Made by a program: the position numbers and the translations under genes. Shown here in pieces: positions 54,335 to 63,595 of a DNA stretch of 64,000 nt. Source of the stretch: Cellulomonas edaphi. Its GTDB lineage: Bacteria > Actinomycetota > Actinomycetes > Actinomycetales > Cellulomonadaceae. The stretch covers positions 1 to 64,000 of the forward strand of contig NZ_JAUCGR010000001.1 in assembly GCF_030362815.1 (NCBI RefSeq). Direction: 5' to 3'. The first letter of the stretch is position 1, and each line of letters opens with the position of its first letter. The notes under the pieces were generated by a model that saw only the letters and a program-made list of their open reading frames with translations, was not told the DNA's origin and searched no databases.

Positions 54335-55726
54335 ATGAGCACCCGAACCTCCGTGCGGCGACCAGCCCGCACCCGAGCGTGGCTCGCGGCCGGCGTGGCC
54401 GCGGCCCTCGTGGCCTCGGGCGTCGTCGCGGCCGTCGCGACGACCGCGAGCGCGGCGCCGGTGAACATCTCGCAGGGCAAGGCCGCGAGCGCCTCGTCGG
54501 CCGAGAACGCCGACATGGTCGGCGCCAAGGCCGTCGACGGCAACACCGCCACGCGCTGGAGCAGCACGTTCTCCGACGCGCAGTGGCTCCAGGTGGACCT
54601 GGGCTCGACGGCCACGATCGACAACGTGCAGCTGCGCTGGGAGGCGGCCTACGGCAAGGCGTTCACCATCCAGCTGTCCGACAACGGCACCACCTGGACG
54701 ACGGCAGCCACGGTCACGAACGGGACCGGCGGCAACCAGACCGTGAGCGCAGCCGGCAGCGGCCGCTACGTGCGGCTCAACCTCACGGCACGCGGAACCG
54801 GCTACGGCTACTCGCTGTGGGAGTTCCAGGTCTTCGGCACGGGGGGCACCTCCCTGCCGCCGTACTCGCCCAAGCCGCTCCCTCCGGCGCCCCCGGGCGC
54901 CGACACGACCGTCACCCACCACGAGTTCCAGGCGAACTGCACGCCTCACCATGTGCTCCCCGACGACCCGATCGTCTTCCCCGGGCAGGCGGGCGCGTCG
55001 CACAGCCACACGTTCATGGGCAACAGCACCACCAACGCGGCCTCGACCGCGGCGTCGATCCAGAACACGGGCACCACGTCGTGCACCGTGCCGCAGGACC
55101 GCTCGGCGTACTGGTTCCCGACGCTGCTGCGCAACGGCGGCCAGGTGGTCTCTTCCGACGAGCAGACGATCTACTACAAGGCCGGGATCATCGACTACAA
55201 GCAGGTGCGCCCGTTCCCGGCCGGCCTGCGCTTCGTCGTCGGCAGCATGACCGCGACGCTGGACGAGTTCAAGAACGCCCCCGGCACCGTCGAGGGCTTC
55301 GAGTGCGGCGAGAGCGTGCGCAACTGGGACGTCGCAACGATGACGTGCCCCGCCGGCTCGAAGCTCAACATCCGCTACCAGGCGCCCAGCTGCTGGGACG
55401 GCGTCAACCTCGACTCGGCCAACCACAAGAGCCACATGGCGTACCCGGTCAACGGCGAGTGCCCGCCCGACCACCCGGTGCCCGTCCCGATGATCGAGTT
55501 CAAGCTGTCGTGGCCCGTGGACGGCAACCTCTCCAACGTCGCGTTCGCGAGCGGCCGCGGGTACTCGTTCCACTACGACTTCTTCAACGGCTGGGACGCA
55601 CCGACGCTCAAGGCGCTCACCGAGCACTGCATCAACGGCGGCCTGCAGTGCAACCCGCGGGGTTTCGACCTCTACAAGCCGTGGGCCGGCGGCGTGCTGG
55701 ACAGCAACTTCGCCCTCATCCCCTGA
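54335..55726 (+). CDS. Secreted CBM32-DUF1996 protein
   Basis: This 463-residue exported protein has a signal peptide (VAAALVASGVVAAVATTASA), one CBM32-like domain (about 42-170) very close in sequence to those of the upstream hydrolase, a Pro-rich linker and a C-terminal DUF1996 domain (about 190-440). The latter contains ASHSHTFMG, a conserved His/Cys-rich core and SWPVDGNLSN. DUF1996 occurs in secreted fungal and actinobacterial proteins and has no known activity. The ATG follows AAGGAG. A role on insoluble polysaccharide is inferred from the CBM and the neighbour. Confidence 0.88.
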   Translation: MSTRTSVRRPARTRAWLAAGVAAALVASGVVAAVATTASAAPVNISQGKAASASSAENADMVGAKAVDGNTATRWSSTFSDAQWLQVDLGSTATIDNVQLRWEAAYGKAFTIQLSDNGTTWTTAATVTNGTGGNQTVSAAGSGRYVRLNLTARGTGYGYSLWEFQVFGTGGTSLPPYSPKPLPPAPPGADTTVTHHEFQANCTPHHVLPDDPIVFPGQAGASHSHTFMGNSTTNAASTAASIQNTGTTSCTVPQDRSAYWFPTLLRNGGQVVSSDEQTIYYKAGIIDYKQVRPFPAGLRFVVGSMTATLDEFKNAPGTVEGFECGESVRNWDVATMTCPAGSKLNIRYQAPSCWDGVNLDSANHKSHMAYPVNGECPPDHPVPVPMIEFKLSWPVDGNLSNVAFASGRGYSFHYDFFNGWDAPTLKALTEHCINGGLQCNPRGFDLYKPWAGGVLDSNFALIP

Positions 55727-55748
55727 CCCCGACGAGCTGACGCGTGGC

Positions 55749-55775
55749 GGCCCCGGTCCCTCGTGGACCGGGGCC
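55749..55775 (+). terminator. Hairpin after the DUF1996 gene
   Basis: A perfect 11-bp GGCCCCGGTCC/GGACCGGGGCC stem with a 5-base loop lies 22 bases after the stop codon and is followed by GTCGTTGCGG. Confidence 0.8.
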
Positions 55776-55869
55776 GTCGTTGCGGTGGGTATCTCGGGCG
55801 GCGGACCATGGCTCCTGACGATCGACCGGGAGCCCGTGCGCGCGGGCACGGCGGCCGACGGAGGGACCG

Positions 55870-57015
55870 ATGGGCGAGAGGCGCACGGCGTTCGACCCGG
55901 CGGTGCACGGGTTCAGCTTCCCGAACGCCTTCGTCGACGTGCTGCTCACCCTGCCCAGCGGCAAGGCGATCTCGACGGCCGGGCGGTGCGGTGGCATGGC
56001 CTACGCCTCGCTCGACCTGTTCCACGCCGGCGTTCCAGCTCCGCGGTGGGGCGCCGGCCTCTTCGCGCCCCAGCGCGTCCCGCCCGACGACAACTGGCTC
56101 GCCGACACCATCCGGGCGCGGCTCTTCGACTCGTTCATGGTGCGATCGGCGGCCAGCTTCGTGACGTGGTCGGTCCACCCGGACGACCCGGCCGGGCCGC
56201 TCAAGGGCGTCCGGCGCTGGACGGTCGAGGACGAGCTGCCGAAGGTGATCCGGGCCATCGACGCCGGCAGGCCCGTGCCGCTGGGCCTGGTGGTCGCCCG
56301 CAGGGTCAGCGCCATCGGCAAGAACCACCAGGTGGTCGCGCACGGGTACTCGCGGAGCAACGGCACGACCTCCGTCCTCATCACCGACTCGAACAGCCCG
56401 GGGCGCGAGGTCACGCTGACCCCGAAGGACGGTGCCTGGGTGGCGTCGAACGGGCCCACCTGGCGGGGGTTCTTCGTCCAGGACTACGCACGCAAGAAGC
56501 CCACCGTCCTCACGCGGTCGCCCGCCGACCCGAGCGCCCCGGTCGGGCCCGGCTCGGTCGTCGCCCTCTCGCACGTGTGGACCGGACGCACCCTGCACAG
56601 CGACCGCACCCCGTGGGCCTACCCGGGCGCACCCTCGGGCCAGCGCGTCACCGCGGTGCGCAGCGCGGCGTCCGACGACGAGCGCTGGGCGGTGCTCAGC
56701 ACCCGGACGGCGCGGGACCACGTGCGCCTGCGGCACGTCGCATCGGGAGGGTTCCTCGGCAGCGGCCGCGCCCGTTCACCGGTGACGGGTCAGCAGGGCC
56801 TGTTCGTCGGGCCGGCGGAGGACGAGTGGCGCGTCGAGGTCGACGGCGGCGGCGCGTGGACCGCCGGCGCGCGCGTCCGGCTCGTGCACGTCGGGACGGG
56901 GGCGGCCCTGCACTCGCACCCGCACTCGTCGGACGCCACGGGCGGTCAGCAGGAGGTCACCGGCTTCGCGGGTCGCGACACCAACGACTGGTGGACCGTC
57001 CTCGAGGTGGACTGA
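55870..57015 (+). CDS. Papain-like fold plus MIR-domain protein
   Basis: This 381-residue protein has two parts. The first (about 1-215) contains GRCGGMAYASLD (Cys40), KNHQVVAHGY (His153) and LITDSNSPG (Asp173/Asn175), the Cys-His-Asp/Asn order of papain-like enzymes. The second (about 225-381) shows repeated beta-trefoil units such as LRHVASGGFLGS and LVHVGTGAALHSHP followed by GQQEVTGF and WWTVLEV, closely matching MIR domains of SDF2 and protein O-mannosyltransferases. No signal peptide is visible. A strong hairpin precedes the gene and another follows, so it is probably monocistronic. Function unknown. Confidence 0.78.
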   Translation: MGERRTAFDPAVHGFSFPNAFVDVLLTLPSGKAISTAGRCGGMAYASLDLFHAGVPAPRWGAGLFAPQRVPPDDNWLADTIRARLFDSFMVRSAASFVTWSVHPDDPAGPLKGVRRWTVEDELPKVIRAIDAGRPVPLGLVVARRVSAIGKNHQVVAHGYSRSNGTTSVLITDSNSPGREVTLTPKDGAWVASNGPTWRGFFVQDYARKKPTVLTRSPADPSAPVGPGSVVALSHVWTGRTLHSDRTPWAYPGAPSGQRVTAVRSAASDDERWAVLSTRTARDHVRLRHVASGGFLGSGRARSPVTGQQGLFVGPAEDEWRVEVDGGGAWTAGARVRLVHVGTGAALHSHPHSSDATGGQQEVTGFAGRDTNDWWTVLEVD

Positions 57016-57052
57016 CCGGCGGGCCGGGCTCGGCTGCGAAGGGCGCACACGA

Positions 57053-57087
57053 CGAGAGCCCCGGTCCGCGAGGGACCGGGGCTCTCG
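57053..57087. terminator. Bidirectional hairpin between the MIR gene and clpC
   Basis: A perfect 15-bp stem (57053-57067 with 57073-57087) and a 5-base loop lie between convergent genes. It is the strongest stem-loop in the window. Confidence 0.85.
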
Positions 57088-57105
57088 ATCGAGGTCAGGC
57101 GACCG

Positions 57106-59691
57106 TCAACCCACCTGGGGAAGCGTGCCCGTGCCGCCGTCGCCGGCCGCCGAGATGGGCGGCGCCGCCGGCAGGTCGGTGCCCGAGCCGGGGGTCCCGG
57201 CCGAGACGCCGGCCCCCACGGTCTCCTTGTGCATGTCCACCTTGGTCACGCCCTGGAACGTGAACTCGCCGAGGATGCCCTCGCCGACTGCGTCCACGAT
57301 CACCAGCTGGCCCGCCTTGAGCTCGCCGAACAGGATCTTCTCGGACAGGGCGTCCTCGATGTCCCGCTGGATCGCGCGGCGCAGCGGCCGGGCGCCGAGC
57401 ACCGGGTCGTAGCCCTTCTCCGACAGCAGCTTCTTGGCCGCGGGCGTGATCTCGATGCCCATGTCCTTGTCGCGCAGACGCTTGTCGAGCTTGGCGATCA
57501 TCAGGTCGACGATCGCGAAGATCTCCGGCTGCGAGAGCTGCGGGAACACGACCACGTCGTCGACGCGGTTGAGGAACTCAGGCCGGAAGTGCTGCTTGAG
57601 CTCGTCGTTGACCTTGGCCTTCATGCGGTCGTAGGACGTCGACAGGTCGCCGCCGGCCTGGAAGCCGGTCATGACGCCCTTCGCGATGTCCCGCGTGCCG
57701 AGGTTGGTGGTCATGATGATCACGGTGTTCTTGAAGTCGATGACACGACCCTGCGAGTCGGTCAGGCGACCGTCCTCGAGGATCTGCAGCAGCGAGTTGA
57801 AGATGTCCGCGTGGGCCTTCTCGACCTCGTCGAACAGCACCACCGAGAACGGCCGGCGACGCACCTTCTCCGTGAGCTGGCCGCCCTCGTCGTAGCCGAC
57901 GTAGCCGGGAGGCGAGCCGAACAGGCGCGAGACCGTGTGCTTCTCCGAGAACTCGGACATGTCGAGCTGGATCAGCGCGTCCTCGTCTCCGAACAGGAAC
58001 TCCGCGAGCGCCTTGGCGAGCTCGGTCTTCCCGACGCCCGTGGGGCCGGCGAAGATGAACGAGCCACCGGGACGCTTCGGGTCCTTGAGCCCGGCGCGCG
58101 TGCGGCGGATGGCCTGCGAGAGCGCCTTGATCGCCGCGTCCTGGCCGACGACCCGCTTGTGCAGGTTCTCCTCCATGTGGAGCAGTCGGCTGGACTCCTC
58201 CTCGGTGAGCTTGAAGACCGGGATGCCCGTGGCGTTCGCCAGCACCTCGGCGATCAGCTCCTCGTCCACCTCGGCGACCGCGTCGAGGTCACCCGACTTC
58301 CACGCCTTCTCCTTCTCGAGGCGCTTGAGGCCGAGCTGCTTCTCGGCGTCGCGCAGGCGCGCAGCCTTCTCGAAGTCCTGCTCGTCGATCGCGGACTCCT
58401 TGTCGCGACGCGTCTCGGCGATCTGCTCGTCGAGCTCGCGCAGCTCCGGCGGAGCCGTCATGCGACGGATGCGCAGGCGGGCACCGGCCTCGTCCACCAG
58501 GTCGATGGCCTTGTCCGGCAGGTAACGGTCGTTGACGTAGCGGTCCGCCAGCGTGGCGGCCGCCACCAGTGCGGAGTCCGTGATCGACACGCGGTGGTGC
58601 GCCTCGTACCGGTCCCGCAGGCCCTTGAGGATCTCGATCGCGTGCTGCAGGTTCGGCTCGGAGACCTGGATGGGCTGGAAGCGCCGCTCCAGGGCCGGGT
58701 CCTTCTCGACGTACTTGCGGTACTCGTCGAGCGTCGTGGCGCCGATGGTCTGCAGCTCGCCGCGCGCGAGCATCGGCTTGAGGATCGACGCGGCGTCGAT
58801 CGCACCCTCGGCGGCACCCGCACCGACGAGCGTGTGGATCTCGTCGATGAACAGGATGATGTCGCCGCGCGTGCGGATCTCCTTGAGCACCTTCTTCAGG
58901 CGCTCCTCGAAGTCACCGCGGTAGCGGGAGCCGGCCACGAGCGCACCCAGGTCCAGCGTGTAGAGCTGCTTGTCCTTGAGCGTCTCGGGGACGTCGCCGC
59001 GCACGATGTCCTGCGCGAGGCCCTCGACGACGGCCGTCTTGCCGACGCCGGGCTCGCCGATCAGCACCGGGTTGTTCTTGGTGCGGCGGGACAGCACCTG
59101 CATGACCCGCTCGATCTCCTTCTCGCGCCCGATGACCGGGTCGAGCTTTCCGTCGCGCGCGGCCTGCGTGAGGTTGCGCCCGAACTGGTCGAGCACCGCG
59201 CTGCCGGAAGGCTGCCCCTCGGCGGGACCTCCGGCCGCGACCGGCTCCTTGCCCTGGTAGCCCGAAACCAGCTGGATGACCTGCTGGCGCACGCGGTTCA
59301 GGTCGGCACCCAGCTTGTTGAGCACCTGGGCGGCGACGCCCTCGCCCTCGCGGATGAGACCCAGCAGGATGTGCTCGGTGCCGATGTAGTTGTGGCCCAG
59401 CTGCAGCGCCTCGCGGAGCGAGAGCTCCAGCACCTTCTTGGCGCGCGGCGTGAACGGGATGTGGCCCGACGGGGCCTGCTGGCCCTCGCCGATGATCTCC
59501 TGGACCTGGGCGCGCACGGCCTCCAGCGAGATGCCGAGCGACTCGAGCGCCTTGGCGGCCACTCCCTCACCCTCGTGGATCAGCCCCAGGAGGATGTGCT
59601 CAGTCCCGATGTAGTTGTGGTTGAGCATCCGTGCCTCTTCTTGGGCAAGGACGACCACGCGACGGGCTCGGTCCGTGAATCTCTCGAACAT
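57106..59691 (-). CDS. clpC: ATP-dependent Clp protease ATPase subunit ClpC
   Basis: This 861-residue AAA+ unfoldase delivers proteins to ClpP. It shows two N-terminal Clp repeats, the first Walker [10 protein letters not shown], a UVR-like coil ([16 protein letters not shown]), the second Walker [10 protein letters not shown] and a ClpP-docking type C-terminal region, followed by a Gly-rich tail. ATG 59691 is chosen because AGGAG lies 5 bases upstream; a GTG at 59697 lacks spacing. A ClgR-like box lies in the upstream region. Confidence 0.97.
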   Translation of the reverse strand: MFERFTDRARRVVVLAQEEARMLNHNYIGTEHILLGLIHEGEGVAAKALESLGISLEAVRAQVQEIIGEGQQAPSGHIPFTPRAKKVLELSLREALQLGHNYIGTEHILLGLIREGEGVAAQVLNKLGADLNRVRQQVIQLVSGYQGKEPVAAGGPAEGQPSGSAVLDQFGRNLTQAARDGKLDPVIGREKEIERVMQVLSRRTKNNPVLIGEPGVGKTAVVEGLAQDIVRGDVPETLKDKQLYTLDLGALVAGSRYRGDFEERLKKVLKEIRTRGDIILFIDEIHTLVGAGAAEGAIDAASILKPMLARGELQTIGATTLDEYRKYVEKDPALERRFQPIQVSEPNLQHAIEILKGLRDRYEAHHRVSITDSALVAAATLADRYVNDRYLPDKAIDLVDEAGARLRIRRMTAPPELRELDEQIAETRRDKESAIDEQDFEKAARLRDAEKQLGLKRLEKEKAWKSGDLDAVAEVDEELIAEVLANATGIPVFKLTEEESSRLLHMEENLHKRVVGQDAAIKALSQAIRRTRAGLKDPKRPGGSFIFAGPTGVGKTELAKALAEFLFGDEDALIQLDMSEFSEKHTVSRLFGSPPGYVGYDEGGQLTEKVRRRPFSVVLFDEVEKAHADIFNSLLQILEDGRLTDSQGRVIDFKNTVIIMTTNLGTRDIAKGVMTGFQAGGDLSTSYDRMKAKVNDELKQHFRPEFLNRVDDVVVFPQLSQPEIFAIVDLMIAKLDKRLRDKDMGIEITPAAKKLLSEKGYDPVLGARPLRRAIQRDIEDALSEKILFGELKAGQLVIVDAVGEGILGEFTFQGVTKVDMHKETVGAGVSAGTPGSGTDLPAAPPISAAGDGGTGTLPQVG

Positions 59692-59803
59692 GTGCACTCC
59701 TCACGAGCTGCGTGGCCCACCGGTTCCGCGCCGGGCGCTGCGGGGTCGGTGGGACGGCGTTGTTCGATGCTAACGGCGGGACCCTGCCAGGACTGCCCGT
59801 GTT

Positions 59804-59814
59804 CGCCGCAGGCG
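59804..59814 (-). promoter_or_regulatory. ClgR-like box upstream of clpC
   Basis: CGCCGCAGGCG, preceded by GTT, fits the CGC-N5-GCG pattern of ClgR boxes found before clp genes in actinobacteria. It lies about 115 bases before the clpC start. The match is short, so the call is tentative. Confidence 0.4.
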
Positions 59815-59886
59815 TGACGCTGGGGTGACGCGAGGGGGATGAGTCGATCTCGCCCGGGCGACGGCACGCACCGCTAGCCTCCAGCC

Positions 59887-60672
59887 ATGGGTGACGACGA
59901 GGGGGCGCCGGCGCCGGTGACCGCGGACGACCGGCCGGGTGACGGCGGCCCCACGCCGGGCCCCGCCGCAGGCTCGTCGGCCCTGGCGCCCGCGGCGCCG
60001 CGGCGGCGACGCCGTCGCCGTCGGCTGGTCTGGCTCGCTGCCGCGGCGGTCGTCCTGGTGCTCCTCGCGCCGCTCCTCGTCGTGCAGGGCGTGGGCCTCG
60101 CACACACCCGCTCGCTCGGCGACGTCCCCGACACCCCCGTCGCCCTCGTGCTCGGCGCCGGCCTGCGGCCCGACGGCTCGCCGTCCACGTACCTGCGTCG
60201 CCGGCTCGACGCCGCGGTGTCGCTCTACGAGCGTGGCGCGGTCCAGGTGGTGCTGGTCAGCGGCGACAACGGCACGACGACGCACGACGAGCCCGGTGCG
60301 ATGCGGGACTACCTGCTCCAGGCCGGGATCCGCGCGGACCGAATCGTGCTCGACGCGGCCGGCTTCGACACGCACGACTCGTGCGTGCGCGCGCACGAGG
60401 TGTTCGGGGTCCGCTCCGCCGTCGTGCTGACCCAGGACTACCACCTCCCCCGCGCACTGTTCTCCTGCGCGGCGGCCGGCATGGACGTCACGGGCGCGCC
60501 CGTCTCGGCCTCGAGCGTGCAGCCCCGGCAGGCGGTCGCGTGGCGGCTGCGCGAGATCCCGGCCTCGTACAAGGCCGCGTGGGACGCCCTCGTCGGCCGC
60601 GCGCCCGCCGCCGGCGGCCACGAGACCGGCGTGCAGGACGCCCTGGCCGCGGCTGCGACCATGGGGTCGTGA
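59887..60672 (+). CDS. SanA/YdcF-like (DUF218) membrane protein
   Basis: The 261-residue protein has a disordered, Arg-rich cytoplasmic N-terminus, one transmembrane helix (about 47-66) and a DUF218 domain: VALVLGAGLRPDGSPSTYLRRRL, VSGDNGTTTHDEPGAMRDYL, a DSC motif and VLTQDYHLPRALF. SanA-like proteins affect envelope permeability and vancomycin sensitivity in enterobacteria; the enzymatic role is unclear. Its TGA overlaps the GTG of the next gene (GTGA). Confidence 0.9.
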   Translation: MGDDEGAPAPVTADDRPGDGGPTPGPAAGSSALAPAAPRRRRRRRRLVWLAAAAVVLVLLAPLLVVQGVGLAHTRSLGDVPDTPVALVLGAGLRPDGSPSTYLRRRLDAAVSLYERGAVQVVLVSGDNGTTTHDEPGAMRDYLLQAGIRADRIVLDAAGFDTHDSCVRAHEVFGVRSAVVLTQDYHLPRALFSCAAAGMDVTGAPVSASSVQPRQAVAWRLREIPASYKAAWDALVGRAPAAGGHETGVQDALAAAATMGS

Positions 60673-61478
60673 ACCCGGTCCTCGACCCGCCCGAGCTCGG
60701 CAACCCCGACATCCGCCTGATCGCCGTCGACATGGACGGCTCGCTGCTCGACGACGACAAGCGCGTCGACCCGTCGTTCTGGCCGCTCCTGGACCAGCTG
60801 CACGAGCGCGGCATCGCGCTGTGCCCGGCCAGCGGCCGGCAGTACGCGACCCTGCGCGACCAGTTCGGGCGCGACGACCTCGTGTACATCGCCGAGAACG
60901 GCGCCTACGTGGTGCACGAGGGTCGCGAGGTCGGTTGCACCCCCCTCGGGGCGGCCGCCGCACGGGAGGCGCTCGACGCGGTCCGCGCGGCCGGCGACGA
61001 CACCGGCGTGGTCCTGTGCGGCAAGCGGTCGGCCTACGTCGAGCGCACCGACGACGCCTTCCTCGACCAGGTCCGGCCGTACTACCACCTGCTCCAGACC
61101 GTCCCGGACCTCGCCGCGGTCGAGGACGACGTGCTCAAGGTGGCCGTGTACGACTTCGACTCCTCGGCGCGCACGGCCCGTGCGCTGGACGGGCTCGACG
61201 GCGTCATGGTCTCCGGACCGCACTGGGTGGACGTCATGGACCCGGCGGCGGACAAGGGCGTCGCGCTGCGCCAGGTGCAGCACGCGCGCGGCATCGGCCC
61301 CGCGCAGACGATGGCGTTCGGCGACTTCCACAACGACCTGGGCATGCTCGCCGCGGCGCAGTACTCGTTCGCGATGGACAACGCGCACCCCGACGTACGC
61401 TCGGCGGCCCGGTACGTCGCACCCGCCAACTCCCGCAACGGGGTGGTCCGGACCATCACGGCCGCGCTGGGGCTGTAG
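60669..61478 (+). CDS. Cof-type HAD phosphatase
   Basis: This 269-residue HAD-IIB phosphatase has motif I AVDMDGSLLDDDK, motif II in CPASGRQYATL, a Lys in the DKGVALRQV segment and motif IV MAFGDFHNDLGML, typical of Cof/YidA sugar-phosphate and flavin-phosphate phosphatases. Cap-region residues do not reveal the substrate. Translation is coupled to the SanA-like gene. Confidence 0.93.
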   Translation: MNPVLDPPELGNPDIRLIAVDMDGSLLDDDKRVDPSFWPLLDQLHERGIALCPASGRQYATLRDQFGRDDLVYIAENGAYVVHEGREVGCTPLGAAAAREALDAVRAAGDDTGVVLCGKRSAYVERTDDAFLDQVRPYYHLLQTVPDLAAVEDDVLKVAVYDFDSSARTARALDGLDGVMVSGPHWVDVMDPAADKGVALRQVQHARGIGPAQTMAFGDFHNDLGMLAAAQYSFAMDNAHPDVRSAARYVAPANSRNGVVRTITAALGL

Positions 61479-61514
61479 CCGGTTGGTCACCTGGCTCTGC
61501 AGACGGTCGGTCGC

Positions 61515-62441
61515 TCAGACCGCGGCCGCGAGCGCGTCCAGCGTGGCGGCGACCGCGGGGACGCGGAGCAGGTCCGGAGCCGTGACCGCGTGCACGGCCC
61601 GCGTCGACGTGCCGGCCGCGGGGCGGACCACGACCCCGGGCTGGCGCTCCGCGACGGGACGCACCAGGTCGGGGAGCATCGCGACGCCCAGCCCCGCCTC
61701 GACGAGCGCCAGGACCGCCACGTAGTCGTCCGTGGCGTGCGCGATCCGCGGCGCGAAGCCGCACGCCAGGGCGGCGCTCAGCAGGTGGCCTCGGCATCGC
61801 GGGCAGCCGGCGATCCAGTCGTCGTCCGCGAGGTCGGCCAGCTGGAGCACGTCGTCGCCCGACGCCGGGTGCCCGTCCGGCAGGGCTACCAGCATGGGCT
61901 CGTCGAGCAGGTGGCGCGTGACCAAGCCGGCCAGGTCGTCCTCGCCGCGCCCCAGCCCGACCCCCGGGTAGTCGAACGCCAGCGCCACGTCGCACTCGCC
62001 CGAGCGGAGCGCGCGCAGGGCCTCGGGCGGCTCGGCCTCGTCGAGCGTCACCTGCAGCCCGGGGTGCGACGCGCGCAGCGCCACGAGAGCGCGCGGGACG
62101 AGGGTGGCCGACGACGACGGGAACGCGACCAGCCGCACCCGCCCGGCGCGCAGCCCGGTCAGCGCCGCGACCTCAGCCGTGGCTGCGCGCAGCGCGACGC
62201 CGACCGCGGCGCCGTGCCGAGCCAGCACCTCCCCCGCCTCCGTGAGCCGCACCGTGCGGCCGGAGCGGTCCAGGAGCGCGGTGCCGAGGCGCCGCTCGAG
62301 CCGCCGCACCTGCTGGCTCACCGCGGGCTGGCCCACCCCCAGCAGAGCCGCGGCCCCGGTGATGGTCCCGGTGTCCGCGATCGCACGGAGCATCCGCAGC
62401 GAGCCCACGTCGAGCGCCCGCGCGGTCCGAAGGTCGTCCAT
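61515..62441 (-). CDS. LysR-family regulator
   Basis: The 308-residue protein has an N-terminal LysR helix-turn-helix (LRMLRAIADTGTITGAAALLGVGQPAVSQQVRRLE) and an effector-binding domain. It diverges from an aminotransferase gene across 81 bases that carry a T-N11-A LysR site, so it probably controls that gene and itself. ATG 62441 is the first codon before homology; the frame stays open upstream only because of repeat-rich sequence. Confidence 0.93.
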   Translation of the reverse strand: MDDLRTARALDVGSLRMLRAIADTGTITGAAALLGVGQPAVSQQVRRLERRLGTALLDRSGRTVRLTEAGEVLARHGAAVGVALRAATAEVAALTGLRAGRVRLVAFPSSSATLVPRALVALRASHPGLQVTLDEAEPPEALRALRSGECDVALAFDYPGVGLGRGEDDLAGLVTRHLLDEPMLVALPDGHPASGDDVLQLADLADDDWIAGCPRCRGHLLSAALACGFAPRIAHATDDYVAVLALVEAGLGVAMLPDLVRPVAERQPGVVVRPAAGTSTRAVHAVTAPDLLRVPAVAATLDALAAAV

Positions 62442-62448
62442 CCCGCCA

Positions 62449-62498
62449 GCATCACACACCGTGATGGGAACTGTTCGAACTTCGTCGTTGTGTGATGC
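62449..62498. promoter_or_regulatory. LysR-type operator with T-N11-A dyad and distal inverted repeat
   Basis: ATCAC-N5-GTGAT (62451-62465) is a 15-bp T-N11-A palindrome, the classical LysR-type site. GCATCACACA (62449-62458) is also repeated in perfect inverted orientation as TGTGTGATGC (62489-62498). Both lie in the divergent intergenic region. Confidence 0.7.
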
Positions 62499-62522
62499 CG
62501 CCGAACTCCCGACCATCGAAGG

Positions 62523-63563
62523 GTGACAACCGACCTCCGTTCCGAGTTCGCGCACGCGCCCGGGTACATCGACGCGGCCACCGTCGGGCTGCCGGCGCTC
62601 GCCACCCTCGCCGCCCTGAGGGACGCGCTCGACGAGTGGCAGGCCGGTCGCGCCGACCTGCACGCATACGACGCCGCGGTCGCCGCCGCGCGGACCTCCT
62701 ACGCGCGGCTGGTCGGCGTGGCGCCCACGGACGTCGCGATCGGCGCGCAGACGTCGGCGCTCGTGGGGCTGGTCGCCTCGGCCCTGCCCGACGGCGCCGA
62801 GGTGCTGGTCGTCGACGGCGACTTCTCCTCGGTCGTCTACCCGTTCCTGGCGCACGCCGACCGCGGCATCACTGTGCGGCACGCCCCGCTCGCCGCGCTG
62901 GCCGACGAGGTGCGGCCGACGACCGCCGTGGTGGCGTTCTCGCTCGTGCAGTCGCGCGACGGTTCGGTGGCCGACGTGGACGCGGTGCTGGCCGCGGCAC
63001 GGTCGGCGGGTGCGCTCACGCTGTGCGACACCACGCAGGCGGGGTGGATGCCGGTCGACGCCTCGCGGTTCGACGTGACCGTGTGCTCCGCGTACAAGTG
63101 GCTCGCCGCGCCCCGCGGTGTCGCGTTCCTCACCGCCCGCCGCGAGGTGGTGGAGGGTCTGCGGCCGCTCGCGGCCGGGTGGTACGCGGGCGACGACGTC
63201 TGGGGATCCTGCTACGGACCGAACATGCGGCTCGCGACGGGCGCGCGCGGGCTCGACGTCTCCCCGGCGTGGCTCTGCTGGGTGGGGGCCGCCCCGGTCC
63301 TCGAGCTGTGGGCCGCCACCGACATGGCCGCGGTCCGCGCGCACGCGGTCGGGCTCGCCGACTCGCTGCGGGCAGGCCTGTCGCTCGCGCCGGGTGGGAG
63401 CGCGATCGTCTCGCTGCCCGACGCGTCCGGCGCCGTGGGCGACCGCCTGCGAGCCGCCGGCTGCCGCGTCGCCGGCCGCGCGGGCGGGGTCCGGCTCGCG
63501 TTCCACGTCTGGAACGACGCCGACGACGTCAGCCGCGCCCTCACGGCGCTCGCCCCGCACTGA
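62523..63563 (+). CDS. Class V aminotransferase family PLP enzyme
   Basis: This 346-residue fold-type I PLP enzyme has the internal-aldimine Lys in CSAYKWLAAPRG and the DTTQAGWMPVD cofactor-binding segment. It resembles the kynureninase/selenocysteine-lyase-like group of class V enzymes, but the substrate is not evident. GTG 62523 is the first in-frame start after the LysR operator. It is the last gene of the window; repeat arrays follow. Confidence 0.88.
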   Translation: MTTDLRSEFAHAPGYIDAATVGLPALATLAALRDALDEWQAGRADLHAYDAAVAAARTSYARLVGVAPTDVAIGAQTSALVGLVASALPDGAEVLVVDGDFSSVVYPFLAHADRGITVRHAPLAALADEVRPTTAVVAFSLVQSRDGSVADVDAVLAAARSAGALTLCDTTQAGWMPVDASRFDVTVCSAYKWLAAPRGVAFLTARREVVEGLRPLAAGWYAGDDVWGSCYGPNMRLATGARGLDVSPAWLCWVGAAPVLELWAATDMAAVRAHAVGLADSLRAGLSLAPGGSAIVSLPDASGAVGDRLRAAGCRVAGRAGGVRLAFHVWNDADDVSRALTALAPH

Positions 63564-63595
63564 CTGGCCACGGGCCACACCTGTTCGTCGATCCT

